This document shows, one piece after another, positions 45,554 through 54,423 of a stretch of DNA of 64,000 nt; positions within the stretch are counted from its first letter, which is position 1; every line of letters starts with the position of its first letter. Origin of the DNA: GCA-2731375 sp964590195 (GTDB taxonomy: Bacteria > Pseudomonadota > Alphaproteobacteria > GCA-2731375); NCBI GenBank assembly GCA_964590195.1, contig CAZPWJ010000004.1:55964-119963 (forward strand). Reading direction: 5' to 3'. The notes below the pieces were generated by a model. The model saw nothing but the letters and a program-made list of their open reading frames with translations, did no database searches and was not told the origin of the DNA. The position numbers and the translations under genes are program-made.

Positions 45554-46435
45554 TTATTCGACCGGCAAGGACACGGCAGTCATGTCGCGGCCGATGGTGA
45601 GGGGGCCTGTGTAGGTCTCGCGCACCTCGGCCTCAAGGGCCTGCAAATCCGCCTCCGACTTCGGCCGCAAATGGGTCAGTACCAAATGGCCGACGCCGCA
45701 TTCCTTGGCCACCTCTGCCGCTTGGGCCGCATCGGCCAGAGTAAAGGTGGCCACATCGCTCAAATGGGAATTGCCGCGCGTTTCGGCGCTGGAGGCAAAG
45801 CAGCATTGCACCAGAATGTCGGCGCCCTGGGCCATGTTGCGCAGGCCGGCGCAATCCACCGTATCGCCGCTGACGCAAATCACCCGGTCCCCGGCCTCAA
45901 AGCGGTAGCTGAGGCATTTCCAATTGTTCTTGAATTCCTTGCTGAAATTCAGGCCATGGCCGTGCACCGCATAGGCGCAGCTGACCCGCCAGTTCGGTGT
46001 TTCAACAATATCGCCCGGTACGATGTCCTTTGCCTGCACCGGCTTCCAGCCGCCAAAGGCCGGCTCGCCCACGGAACGCCATTCGATATCCTTGGCATAG
46101 ACCTTGTTGACCAGGATATCGACGATTTCCTCCGTGCCCGGCGGGCCATAGATCATCAGATCCGCCGTGCGCCCGCGTAGCCAAGTGGTGATCATCACGT
46201 CCGCCAAGTCCGAAATATGATCAAGGTGGTGATGGGTGATGAAAACCGGGTTGATCCGGGCCGGTTCCTCGCCGGCCTCGACCAGGCGGATGCCCACCCC
46301 GCGCCCGGTGTCGAACAATAGGCGCTCATCGCCATGGCGGATCAAGGTGCTGGGCCCGAAACGCTCGGCACTGACCCAAGGACCGCCGGTGCCCAGCAAC
46401 AGAACGGAAGTGTCGTTTTGGCCGATAGGATTCAT
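45554..46435 (-). CDS. MBL-fold (RNase Z-like) metallo-hydrolase
   Basis: The 293-residue metallo-beta-lactamase-fold protein has the dizinc motif HxHxDH at His68-His73 in 'FITHHHLDHISDLADV', plus 'VICVSGDTVDCAGLRNMAQG' and 'VLTHLRPKSEADLQ'. It is closest to the RNase Z/arylsulfatase branch but lacks evident tRNA-binding exosite features, so a small-molecule hydrolase is likelier. It lies between the luciferase-like gene (15 bp) and MFS gene on one strand. The ribosome site is weak. Confidence 0.84.
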   Translation of the reverse strand: MNPIGQNDTSVLLLGTGGPWVSAERFGPSTLIRHGDERLLFDTGRGVGIRLVEAGEEPARINPVFITHHHLDHISDLADVMITTWLRGRTADLMIYGPPGTEEIVDILVNKVYAKDIEWRSVGEPAFGGWKPVQAKDIVPGDIVETPNWRVSCAYAVHGHGLNFSKEFKNNWKCLSYRFEAGDRVICVSGDTVDCAGLRNMAQGADILVQCCFASSAETRGNSHLSDVATFTLADAAQAAEVAKECGVGHLVLTHLRPKSEADLQALEAEVRETYTGPLTIGRDMTAVSLPVE

Positions 46436-46450
46436 GTTTCGCTGTATCCG

Positions 46451-47479
46451 TTATAGAAAATGCGGCAGGACTCTTTCGGTGAACATTACGAACGAGGCAT
46501 GGCTCAATGGCGCGATCATCAGATATTCCAGGGGCAAGGTCTCCTGCATTTCCTGGATATCGTCGATGATCTTCTCGGGCGTGCCGCAAATGGCGATCTC
46601 GTTGACATAGCGGGCCACCGGATCATCGTCATCGCGCAATGATTGATCCAGCGCTTCGACCTGGACGGTTTTTTGCGCGCCGGCGGCGGTGCCGCGGATA
46701 TTGGCCTTCTTGCGCAGATAGCTGCCGAACATGAACTCGGCCCCTTGCTGGCCGACTTGCCGCGCTTCCGCCTCGGTCGCGCCCATGGCCAGGGTTCGCG
46801 CCATGGGAATATCGCGCCCCGCCATGGAATGGCCCGCGCCTTCCAAGGTCTCTTTGTAGAAGGATCTCTTCTTGGAGATTTCGGCGTGGGTCGCATGAGG
46901 GTCCATCATGATGGAATGGCCTTCTTGGGCCGACCATTCCAGGGCCTCCAGAGACGAGGCGGCCAGCCAGACGGGCATCGGGTCCTGCAACGGTTTCGGC
47001 AGCACCTCCACATCCTCGAACCGCCAGAATTCGCCCTGGTGGTTCAGCTTGTCGTTGTTCCAGGCCTTCAACACGATTTCGACGGCCTCGCGATAGCGGG
47101 GATAGCTCTCCTCGGGCGCGACGCCGAAAACCTTGTGCTCGGTGGGGTCAAAGCCGCGCCCCGCGCCCCAGTTCACCCGCCCGCCCGAGATATTGTCCAG
47201 CAGCGCAACCTCCTCCGCCAGGCGCAGGGGATGATAGAACGAGGCCAGGGAGACGGCGGTGCCAATGCGCAGATTTTCGGTCCGCGCCGCGATGTGGGTG
47301 CCCATGAGATGCACAGAAGGGCAGACGCTGTAGGTGGAGAAATGATGTTCCGCCAGCCAGACCGCGTCAAAGCCCGTCTTGTCCATGATCTCCATGCGCT
47401 GAAAGGCCCGCTCGTAAACGGTTGCCAGGGGCACCCGCCGGCCCGGCCAGCTGAAGAACTGCAATACGCCAAATTTCAC
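46451..47479 (-). CDS. LLM class flavin-dependent oxidoreductase
   Basis: The 342-residue luciferase-fold barrel reads 'FGVLQFFSWPGRRVPLATVY', 'FDAVWLAEHHFSTYSVCPSV', 'LRIGTAVSLASFYHPLRLAE' and 'LLDNISGGRVNWGAGRGFDP'. This is the third luciferase-like gene of the window and resembles the one at 36751. The GTG start at 47479 after GGGGGGATAG is chosen because upstream residues are low-complexity. It belongs to the GST-to-MFS operon and probably performs an oxygenation whose product the MBL hydrolase could cleave (inference). Confidence 0.84.
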   Translation of the reverse strand: MKFGVLQFFSWPGRRVPLATVYERAFQRMEIMDKTGFDAVWLAEHHFSTYSVCPSVHLMGTHIAARTENLRIGTAVSLASFYHPLRLAEEVALLDNISGGRVNWGAGRGFDPTEHKVFGVAPEESYPRYREAVEIVLKAWNNDKLNHQGEFWRFEDVEVLPKPLQDPMPVWLAASSLEALEWSAQEGHSIMMDPHATHAEISKKRSFYKETLEGAGHSMAGRDIPMARTLAMGATEAEARQVGQQGAEFMFGSYLRKKANIRGTAAGAQKTVQVEALDQSLRDDDDPVARYVNEIAICGTPEKIIDDIQEMQETLPLEYLMIAPLSHASFVMFTERVLPHFL

Positions 47480-47510
47480 GACGCTATCCCCCCGCCATTG
47501 TTGTCGGGCC

Positions 47511-48128
47511 CTAGCCGGGCTTGAACACGGTGTCGGCGAATTCGGCTTGCTCACCGCAACGCTTGGCCAGGGCGCTGAGAGCCGGGTAGGGATCGTTCTT
47601 CATAAGATAAGGTTCGGCCATGGTGACGAAGTCGTGGGCCACGACGGCGTTGACGTCCGCCAGGGTCAGGTGATCGCCATGGATGTAGTCGCCGTTCGAT
47701 GCGGCTTCGTTCAGGGCCGCCAGGCCGCTCTGCACCTGGCCTTCGACCTGTTTGACCCAGCCGTCGTAGACGAATTCCTTGGGCCGGCGGTTGCGTTCGT
47801 AGGATGAGGAGACACCCTTTTCCATCACCCCGTGGCCAATCGCGGCCAGGCGCAGCACCGCCCGCCGTTCGGCGCCGGAGGCGGGGAGCAGGCGATGTTC
47901 CGGATCACCCACTTCCAGCAGGTGATCGATGATGGCGTTGCTATCGAGCAGGGTTTCGCCGTCGTCCAGAACCATGGAGGGCACCCGGATAACCGGGTTG
48001 ATCTTGGCGATCTTGTCCGTGTCATCGGCGGTGGACAGTTCGACCTGCTCGTACTCCAGGCCCAAAAGCTTCAAAACGATCGAGGTGCGGCGCACGAAAG
48101 GCGACATGTTGCGGCCGATGAGTTGCAT
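47511..48128 (-). CDS. Glutathione S-transferase family protein
   Basis: The 205-residue GST has the thioredoxin-like N-domain 'MQLIGRNMSPFVRRTSIVLK' with the catalytic Ser region, the glutathione site 'VIRVPSMVLDDGETLLDSNA', and the helical C-domain 'DYIHGDHLTLADVNAVVAHD'. It would conjugate or isomerise an electrophile formed in the operon. GGAG precedes the start. It heads the GST, luciferase-like, MBL, MFS series. Upstream lies a short region of degenerate TGATGGT repeats. Confidence 0.86.
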   Translation of the reverse strand: MQLIGRNMSPFVRRTSIVLKLLGLEYEQVELSTADDTDKIAKINPVIRVPSMVLDDGETLLDSNAIIDHLLEVGDPEHRLLPASGAERRAVLRLAAIGHGVMEKGVSSSYERNRRPKEFVYDGWVKQVEGQVQSGLAALNEAASNGDYIHGDHLTLADVNAVVAHDFVTMAEPYLMKNDPYPALSALAKRCGEQAEFADTVFKPG

Positions 48129-48146
48129 GAGTTTGCTCCAGAAAAA

Positions 48147-48200
48147 TGATGGTTTGATGATGGTTTGATGACGGTATTTATGATGGTGTTGATGATGGTC
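48147..48200. repeat. Degenerate TGATGGT short tandem repeat
   Basis: Variants of TGATGGTTTGA and TGATGGTG recur about five times between the racemase stop and the GST start. The array is imperfect and only about 54 bp. No function is apparent. Confidence 0.55.
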
Positions 48201-48889
48201 TAAGCGCCGTTTTTGCCGTTGCGATAGCCCAGGCGCACGGCGGCGATGGCCTGTGCCACGGCGGCCTGGCTGGGGTCGATCACGGGCACGCCGAGGCTGT
48301 CTTCCAGGCGTCCGCGATAGCGCGCCATGCCGGCGCAGCCCATGATCAGGACGTCGGCGCCGTCTTCCTCGATCAACTGCCTCCCGACAGCCGTCATGCG
48401 GCCCTCGACCTCCTCCTCATCCCCCAGGCCGGTGACGCCGATGCCGATGGGCCGGTCGCCCGCCAGGCGGCCGTCCAGGCCCATTTGCCGGATGTAGCGT
48501 TTATGGCGCGCCACGCCGGCGGGCAATATGGCGATGATGCCAAAACGTTCGCCCAGGGTCAGGGCGGTGGTGATGCCGCTTTCGGAAATACCCATGACGG
48601 GCCGGGCCGTGGTCTCCCGTGCCGAGTGCAGACCGGGGTCGGAGAAACAGGCCACGACAAAGGCGTCGGCGCCCCCAGACCTGCTGTCCTCACGCTCGAT
48701 CAAATCACACAAAGGACCGACCACGCCGTCCACATGGCGTTGAGTTTCGATGCCCGGCGGGCCCTCGGCCAGGGTCAGGCAGTCGATTTGCGGCCCGTCC
48801 GCGAAGCGTAGCGGCGCCATGGCCGCGTCGATACCCGCCGTGACGTCAACGGACGAATTCGGATTGATAACGACGATACGTTCAGACAT
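48200..48889 (-). CDS. Asp/Glu/hydantoin racemase-family protein
   Basis: The 229-residue cofactor-independent racemase-fold protein shows 'IVVINPNSSVDVTAGIDAAM', the first catalytic Cys in 'DAFVVACFSDPGLHSARET', and the second in 'DVLIMGCAGMARYRGRLED'. Hydantoin racemases of this family equilibrate D- and L-5-substituted hydantoins by a two-cysteine mechanism. The gene directly follows D-carbamoylase (21 bp), which strongly suggests hydantoin or N-carbamoyl amino-acid use. A maleate isomerase-like role is an alternative. Confidence 0.83.
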   Translation of the reverse strand: MSERIVVINPNSSVDVTAGIDAAMAPLRFADGPQIDCLTLAEGPPGIETQRHVDGVVGPLCDLIEREDSRSGGADAFVVACFSDPGLHSARETTARPVMGISESGITTALTLGERFGIIAILPAGVARHKRYIRQMGLDGRLAGDRPIGIGVTGLGDEEEVEGRMTAVGRQLIEEDGADVLIMGCAGMARYRGRLEDSLGVPVIDPSQAAVAQAIAAVRLGYRNGKNGA

Positions 48890-48910
48890 CTGCCCTGCTC
48901 CAATGTGGCC

Positions 48911-49852
48911 CTACTCCGGCGGGGCGACCGCCTCGGTCCGTTCGGTGATCAGGCCGTAGTTTTCGATCCGCCGATGCTGCGCGAAGTTAAACACGGTGTC
49001 GCGGATATAGCGGCCCCGGTCCAGATTGCATTCAGCGACGATAACCTCGTCCTCCGCCGTGGTGGCCAGGGCCACGATCTCGCCGGTCGGTGCAATGATG
49101 CAGGAACCCGCCATCATATCGACGCCGCCCTCCATGCCCGCCTTGGCGGTGCCCACGGCCCAGGTGCCGTTTTGATAGGCGCCGGCCTGCATGGAAACGT
49201 GATTGTGGAACATGCGCAGATGCGGGCTTTCCGACGCCACGGAATTATAGACCGGCGTGTTATAGCCCAGCATCACCAGGTCCACGTCCTGCATACCCAT
49301 GACGCGCCAGGTTTCCGGCCAGCGGCGGTCGTTGCACAGGCACATGCCCATTACTCCGCCCATGGTGCGGAAGACGGGAAAACCCAGATCGCCAACCTCG
49401 AAATAGCCTTTTTCCAGATGCTGCCATGGCCGCTCCGGCTCGTAGGTGGCATGGCCCGGCAGATGCACCTTGCGGTACTTACCGACGATTTCGGCCTGCT
49501 GATTGACCAGGATGGCGGTGTTGAAGCGGCGCTTCTTGCCGTCATCGTCGAAAAACATCTCGGAATAGCCAAGATAAAAGCCGACGCCCAGTTCCTTGGC
49601 CAGATCGAACAGGGGCTGGGTCTCGGCCGAAGGCATCTCGGTCTCGTAAAATGCATCCAGTTCCGCCTCGTCCTCGATATGCCAGCGCGGGAAAAACGTG
49701 GTCAGAGCCATTTCCGGATAGACCACTAGGCGGGCGCCCCGGTCATGGGCATGGCGCATCATATCGGTCATGCGTTTGACGACGCTGGTTTTGCTTTCCT
49801 CGCGCTCGATGGGACCTAGCTGGGCGGAGGCGACAGTGATCAAACGTGACAT
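48911..49852 (-). CDS. N-carbamoyl-D-amino-acid hydrolase (D-carbamoylase)
   Basis: This 313-residue nitrilase-superfamily enzyme closely matches D-carbamoylases in layout. The catalytic triad is Glu47 ('VVYPEMALTTFFPRWH'), Lys128 ('GKYRKVHLPG') and Cys173 ('MGMCLCNDRRWPETWRVMG'). 'RFNTAILVNQQ' and 'YNTPVYNSVASESPHLRM' are also typical. It should release a D-amino acid, CO2 and ammonia from N-carbamoyl-D-amino acids. Next to the racemase it forms two thirds of a hydantoinase system; the D-hydantoinase itself is not in the window. AGGAG precedes the ATG. Confidence 0.9.
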   Translation of the reverse strand: MSRLITVASAQLGPIEREESKTSVVKRMTDMMRHAHDRGARLVVYPEMALTTFFPRWHIEDEAELDAFYETEMPSAETQPLFDLAKELGVGFYLGYSEMFFDDDGKKRRFNTAILVNQQAEIVGKYRKVHLPGHATYEPERPWQHLEKGYFEVGDLGFPVFRTMGGVMGMCLCNDRRWPETWRVMGMQDVDLVMLGYNTPVYNSVASESPHLRMFHNHVSMQAGAYQNGTWAVGTAKAGMEGGVDMMAGSCIIAPTGEIVALATTAEDEVIVAECNLDRGRYIRDTVFNFAQHRRIENYGLITERTEAVAPPE

Positions 49853-49937
49853 ATTAACTCCTGCGATTGCGTGCTGGCTTGGTATCGGATTTTGTGCAGT
49901 CTAGTATAGTACGATAGGACGAAACGAGGGCTTTTCC

Positions 49938-50867
49938 TTGGCAATTCTTTTTCACTGCCCCTGGGACAATGCGGACCAGTGGCTGGCCGCATTGCGGGCG
50001 GCGTTACCCAATGACGAATTTCGTATCTGGCCGGACGTGGGCGACCGGGAGGAGATCGACTTTGCCATGGTCTGGCGCATTCCGCCGGGCGCGCTGGCGG
50101 GCTTTCCGAAACTATTGGCGATATCCTCATTAGGCGCGGGCGTCGATGCCCTGATCGCCGATCCGGACCTGCCCCGCAATGTTCCCATTGCCCGCCTGGT
50201 CGACCCCCTGATGTCGGAACGCATGGCGGAATATGTCTGCGCCACGGTACTGCATCATCATCTTGGCCTTGACCGCTATGACGAACAGCAGGCCCAGAAG
50301 CACTGGCAGCGCCACCCCACCACTGATGCCCAGGACCGCACGGTCGCCCTGCTGGGCCTGGGCCAGATGGGTCAATGTTGCGCCCGGAGTTTGGGCGCCC
50401 TGGGCTTCAATCTGCTGGGTTGGAGCCGCGCCGCCAAAGAGGTCGACGGCGTGCAATGCAGCCATGGGACCGAGGCTTTGCACGCCGTCCTGGCGCAGGC
50501 CAGCATAACGGTGTTGTTGCTGCCCCTGACTGAACAGACCAATAGCCTGATGGACAGGGCGGCTTTCAAGGCCATGCCGGCGGGCAGTTATCTGATCAAC
50601 TGTTCGCGCGGCGAAATCGTGGTGCGGGACGACCTGATCGCGGCCCTGGACAGCGGCCATCTGGGCGGCGCCACCCTGGATGCGTTTATCGAGGAGCCGC
50701 TGCCCGGCGATAGCCCCTTTTGGCGGCACCCAAAGGTACGGGTGACACCGCATATCGCCGCGCTGTCGGCGCCCGATACCGCCGCCCAGGTTTTGGCCGA
50801 GCAAGTGCGCCGGGCCCGCGATGGTCAGCGCCTGGCCGAGCAGGTTGATGTGGCGCATGGGTATTAG
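49938..50867 (+). CDS. D-2-hydroxyacid dehydrogenase (glyoxylate/hydroxypyruvate reductase type)
   Basis: The 309-residue NAD(P)-dependent enzyme resembles GhrA. It has the Rossmann motif 'ALLGLGQMGQCCARSLGALG', then 'LLPLTEQTNSLMDRAAFKAM', the catalytic Arg in 'NCSRGEIVVRDDLI', the Glu in 'ATLDAFIEEPLPGDSPFWRH' and the His in 'RVTPHIAALSAPD'. It would reduce glyoxylate or another 2-oxo acid. A TTG start is used, 7 nt after GAGGG. It is followed after 12 bp by the MlrC-like gene and diverges from D-carbamoylase. Confidence 0.87.
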   Translation: MAILFHCPWDNADQWLAALRAALPNDEFRIWPDVGDREEIDFAMVWRIPPGALAGFPKLLAISSLGAGVDALIADPDLPRNVPIARLVDPLMSERMAEYVCATVLHHHLGLDRYDEQQAQKHWQRHPTTDAQDRTVALLGLGQMGQCCARSLGALGFNLLGWSRAAKEVDGVQCSHGTEALHAVLAQASITVLLLPLTEQTNSLMDRAAFKAMPAGSYLINCSRGEIVVRDDLIAALDSGHLGGATLDAFIEEPLPGDSPFWRHPKVRVTPHIAALSAPDTAAQVLAEQVRRARDGQRLAEQVDVAHGY

Positions 50868-50879
50868 GCGCGGATAGAC

Positions 50880-52370
50880 ATGAAAAAAATCGCGGTTTTA
50901 CGGTTCTGGTACGAGGGCAACAGCTTTTCCCCGGCCCCGGCGGCGCTGGCGGATTTTCAGCGGCGCGAATGGTTGCAGGGCGCCGAGGCCATGGCGTTTT
51001 ATGCCGGCAAGGGCGTGGAACCTGGTGCGGCAGTGGACTTTATCCAGGCTCACGACGACATCGAGGGGCATTTCCTGCGCTGCGCGGCGGCCTATCCCGC
51101 TGGCGAGGTCGAGGCGGGCTTGTTTCCAGGTTTCATCGACGAAGTTATTGCCGGCCTAAGCGGTCAGCATTGGGACGGTGTCTATGCCTCCCTGCACGGC
51201 GCCACGGTGGCGGCTGATGTGCTGGGATGCGAGACGCGGTTGCTGGAAAAGGTCCGCGCCGCCGTGGGGCCGGTGCCGATCGCGGCGACGTTTGATATTC
51301 ATGGCAACCTGGACCCGGCGATCGCTGATCTGGCTGACATCGTGGTCGGCTACAAGACCCATCCGCATGTGGACATGTACGACACGGGCTGGAAGGCCAT
51401 GACCCTGTTGCACCGCGCAATGGCCGGTGAAATTCAGCCCCGTTCCATCATCCGGGCGGTGGAATTCGCACCCACCAGCCACAATATGCGGACCGCGGCG
51501 GGCCCCATGGCGGATATGGTCGATATGGCGGCCGGGGCGGCGGCGCGCCATGGTTTGTTCGATGCCAGCGTCTTTGGCGGTTTCCCCTATGCGGACAGTC
51601 CCTTCACGGGCGCCAGTATTTCCGTCTGCCACGACGGTGCGCGCGATGACCTGGTGCCGGTGTTGGATGAACTGGACCAGGCATACCGGCGAGAGGCGGA
51701 TCGTTTCGATATGCGCCTGCCCGATCCCGGCGTGGTCATCGCCGCTGTGCAAGCGGGGCGGCACGGCGAAAGGGTGGCGGTGCTGGAGCCATCAGACAAT
51801 GTTTTTTCCGGCGGTGCCGGCGACACGCCGGGTTTGCTGCGGGCGGCCCTGGACACGGCGGCGGATACGGCGTCCGTCTTCGCTTTCTTATGGGACCCCG
51901 AGATTGCCGCCCGCGCCCATGCCGCCGGTTCGGGTGCAATTCTGGACTGCGCCTTTGGCGGGCGCCTAAGCGGGGGTTTCGGCGGGCCTGTCCATGCCAC
52001 CGGTGTTGTCGAGACCGTGACCCAGGGCCGCTTCGTCAATCACGGACCCATGGAAAAAGGCCTGGCGGTCGAACTTGGCCCAACCGCCGTCATCCGGGTT
52101 GGCGGCATTCGCGTTATCGTTACCTCGCGCTGTGTGCCGGCCAACGATCCGGCCTATTTCGAATTGCACCAGATCGATCTGGCGGACGTCCCCTTGGTCT
52201 ATGTGAAGGGCAAGAACCATTTCCATGCCGCCTTTGGCGACAGCTTTGATGCCATCATCGATGTGGAAACAAGGGGCCCGGCCCCCTCGGATATTTCCAC
52301 CCTGTCCTATCGGCACGCGGACATGGACCGGCTGCGCTTTGGCCGGACATGGAGCGATGAGCCGCGATAG
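50880..52370 (+). CDS. M81-family metallopeptidase (MlrC-like)
   Basis: The 496-residue protein has the MlrC N-domain 'VLRFWYEGNSFSPAPAALAD' and putative zinc-site motifs 'IAATFDIHGNLDPAIADLAD' and 'VVGYKTHPHVDMYDTGWKAM', followed by the MlrC C-terminal domain with 'VAVLEPSDNVFSGGAGDTPG' and 'VTSRCVPANDPAYFE'. MlrC acts in microcystin-linear peptide breakdown, but homologues in non-degraders are uncharacterised amidases. Co-transcription with a 2-hydroxyacid reductase suggests an amide- or lactam-type catabolic step. Confidence 0.87.
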   Translation: MKKIAVLRFWYEGNSFSPAPAALADFQRREWLQGAEAMAFYAGKGVEPGAAVDFIQAHDDIEGHFLRCAAAYPAGEVEAGLFPGFIDEVIAGLSGQHWDGVYASLHGATVAADVLGCETRLLEKVRAAVGPVPIAATFDIHGNLDPAIADLADIVVGYKTHPHVDMYDTGWKAMTLLHRAMAGEIQPRSIIRAVEFAPTSHNMRTAAGPMADMVDMAAGAAARHGLFDASVFGGFPYADSPFTGASISVCHDGARDDLVPVLDELDQAYRREADRFDMRLPDPGVVIAAVQAGRHGERVAVLEPSDNVFSGGAGDTPGLLRAALDTAADTASVFAFLWDPEIAARAHAAGSGAILDCAFGGRLSGGFGGPVHATGVVETVTQGRFVNHGPMEKGLAVELGPTAVIRVGGIRVIVTSRCVPANDPAYFELHQIDLADVPLVYVKGKNHFHAAFGDSFDAIIDVETRGPAPSDISTLSYRHADMDRLRFGRTWSDEPR

Positions 52371-52388
52371 CCCAAACAAGGCACCGCA

Positions 52389-52405
52389 ATGGATTGCCGG
52401 GTCAG
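52389..52405. repeat. Truncated RPE-like repeat, copy C
   Basis: AATGGATTGCCGGGTCA matches one arm and loop of copies A and B but breaks into unrelated sequence (the next bases read GGCCGTCC instead of AGCCCGGC). It is a decayed remnant after the MlrC-like gene. Confidence 0.6.
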
Positions 52406-52451
52406 GCCGTCCCTCGGCTCACCGCTCCGTGGCCTTCGTGAGTGCTAAACC

Positions 52452-52838
52452 CTATTTGCGTTCGATCAACTGATACATCACGCCGTGGCCATCGCGGGGA
52501 TGCACGAACACCTGGGTGCCGGCTTCGATAATGCGCGCGCCGTTGCCTTGCATCTCTGCCTTGGCCTCGGCCAGATCGTCCACCGCCAGGGCGACCAGAT
52601 GCACGCCTTCGCCGTATCTTTCCAATGAATTGCCGATTGCCCCGCCTTCGCCCAGAGGCTCGGCCAGTTCAATAAAGCGGCCATCGTCACCCAGGGGCAG
52701 GATCGCCCGGGTCATGCCCATTTCGGGACTCGCGTCCGGGCCCTTGCTGGCTTTTAGCCCCAGCTTGTTTTCGTAGGTCGCCAGGGCCTCGTTGATATCC
52801 TTGACGCGGACCACGATGTGATCGATCCATTTCGGCAT
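52452..52838 (-). CDS. VOC/glyoxalase-superfamily protein (methylmalonyl-CoA epimerase-like)
   Basis: The 128-residue protein shows one vicinal-oxygen-chelate unit: 'WIDHIVVRVKDINEALATYE' at the start with a metal-ligand His, 'GEGVHLVALAVDDLAEAKAE' in the centre and 'VFVHPRDGHGVMYQLIE' with the terminal Glu. The order and length match methylmalonyl-CoA epimerase-type proteins, but the mcm mutase genes are absent nearby. GGGAGGA precedes the start. It is a single gene. Confidence 0.82.
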   Translation of the reverse strand: MPKWIDHIVVRVKDINEALATYENKLGLKASKGPDASPEMGMTRAILPLGDDGRFIELAEPLGEGGAIGNSLERYGEGVHLVALAVDDLAEAKAEMQGNGARIIEAGTQVFVHPRDGHGVMYQLIERK

Positions 52839-52985
52839 GATAGTTCCTCCCAGATTTCAGGTTTCTGAGCAATCTTTGCACAGTTCGCCGCGCCGTGTCT
52901 CTACCCCGAAATTGCCGGCTGGTATAAACTTGCTGGAGACAAAGCAAGTTCAGCGGCAATGACGGGGCGCGGCGGTGAAACATCA

Positions 52986-53726
52986 ATGGACGTAACGCAG
53001 CTGTCGATTGTCGCCATCGCATTCCTGACCGCCGGCGTGATCAAAGGCGCCTTCGGGGTCGGCCTGCCGACGACGGCGATTGCCATCATGGGCCTGTCGC
53101 TTGGTCTGCGTGATGCGGTCGTGGTGCTGATCGTGCCGTCGCTGATCGCCAACATCTGGCAAATAGCCCGCGGCGGCGCGTTGGTCGCCTTGTTTCGCCG
53201 CTTCCTGTTGATGAACGTTACCGCCTGCTTTGGCATTTGGCTGGGCACCGTGATCCTGTTCCGAGTCGATCCGACGCTGCTTTCCGGACTGCTGGGAACA
53301 GTGATCGCCGGCTATGCGGTGATGAACCTGGCGGCTTATCGGCCAACCATACCGCGCGGGCGGGAATTCATATGGTCGCCCGCCGTGGGTTTCGCCGCCG
53401 GCCTGCTGACCGGCACCACGGGCTCGCTGTTAATGCCGGTGGTGGTCTTCCTCCAGGCCCTGGGTTTGGACAAGGACCGTTTCGTGCAGGCGGCTGGCCT
53501 GTCCCTGCTGATAGGCACCGTCGCTTGGGCCGCCGCCCTATTTGATCAAGGCGCCATTGATGGCCCGGCGCTGCTGCTCTCCAGCTTTGCCCTGGTGCCG
53601 ACGTTGCTGGGTATGCTGGCCGGAATCTGGCTGCGCGAGCGGGTCTCGCAGGAGGTTTTCCGCCGTTTCGTGGCGTTTTTCTTCCTGATCCTGGGCGGCA
53701 ACCTGATCTACGCGAACTGGCTTTAG
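52986..53726 (+). CDS. TauE/SafE-family membrane permease
   Basis: The 246-residue inner-membrane protein has about 7-8 hydrophobic segments and the TauE/SafE signature pair 'GVIKGAFGVGLPTTAIAIMG' and 'AGLLTGTTGSLLMPVVVFLQ'. The family exports or imports sulfonates, sulfite and other anions. The ATG at 52986 fits the first membrane helix; an in-frame ATG at 52959 is the alternative. Its end overlaps the convergent GST gene by 4 bp. The substrate is unknown. Confidence 0.85.
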   Translation: MDVTQLSIVAIAFLTAGVIKGAFGVGLPTTAIAIMGLSLGLRDAVVVLIVPSLIANIWQIARGGALVALFRRFLLMNVTACFGIWLGTVILFRVDPTLLSGLLGTVIAGYAVMNLAAYRPTIPRGREFIWSPAVGFAAGLLTGTTGSLLMPVVVFLQALGLDKDRFVQAAGLSLLIGTVAWAAALFDQGAIDGPALLLSSFALVPTLLGMLAGIWLRERVSQEVFRRFVAFFFLILGGNLIYANWL

Positions 53727-54352
53727 AGTTTGGCTGATGGGCGAGCGGAAACAGACGCGTACCAGCGCTGGGCGTTGGCGGCATCATCGGGCAAGCCCAT
53801 TTTCAGCCAGCCGGCGAAGTCGATCATGATCATCAGATCAATATCGGCGACGGAATAATTGTCGCCAGCCACGAACGGCTTGTCGCCGATCATGTCGTCG
53901 ACCCGGTCCAGGAACAGCCTGACCCGCTGCTTGCCCCGTTCCGCCAGTTCGGGAATTTGTTCAAAATTATCCGGTCCCGGCAGGGCGCGGCCCTTCATCG
54001 GCGGCGCCGAGTTGCGCAATGCCTCGGCCATGGCGAGCATGCCGCTAAATTCGATTTTCCAGCGGACATCGGCGATGCGGCCTTTTTCCAACGCCGTCGC
54101 ACCCATCAGGGCCGGCTCGGGATGCAGATCCTCCAGATAGGCCCAAATGCCAGCGGTGGTTTGCAAAATGTTGCCGTCGTCCAAGACCAGGGCCGGCACC
54201 GTGCAATTGGGGTTGATGGCGCGGTATTCCTCGCTCATCTGTTCGCCCTTGCGCATGTCGATATCGACGGTCTCGATTTCCAGGCCTTTTTCGGCGATGA
54301 AAACGCGTACGCGGCGGGGTGAGGGGGCGGTCTTGCAATCGTAGAATTTCAT
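53723..54352 (-). CDS. Glutathione S-transferase family protein
   Basis: The 209-residue GST begins 'MKFYDCKTAPSPRRVRVFIA', with the catalytic Ser-Pro region, followed by the glutathione-binding 'NPNCTVPALVLDDGNILQTT' and a C-domain 'KPFVAGDNYSVADIDLMIMI'. It lacks a recognisable class beyond the bacterial 'TAPSPRRV' group. It is a single gene, 71 bp from the YdjM-like gene on the same strand. It probably detoxifies electrophiles. Confidence 0.86.
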   Translation of the reverse strand: MKFYDCKTAPSPRRVRVFIAEKGLEIETVDIDMRKGEQMSEEYRAINPNCTVPALVLDDGNILQTTAGIWAYLEDLHPEPALMGATALEKGRIADVRWKIEFSGMLAMAEALRNSAPPMKGRALPGPDNFEQIPELAERGKQRVRLFLDRVDDMIGDKPFVAGDNYSVADIDLMIMIDFAGWLKMGLPDDAANAQRWYASVSARPSAKL

Positions 54353-54423
54353 GGGACTCGGCTTTCGGTTACTGGTGGGCCATAAGACGCTGTTGCCATG
54401 ATCCTAAAGGAAATGCACCGCTT

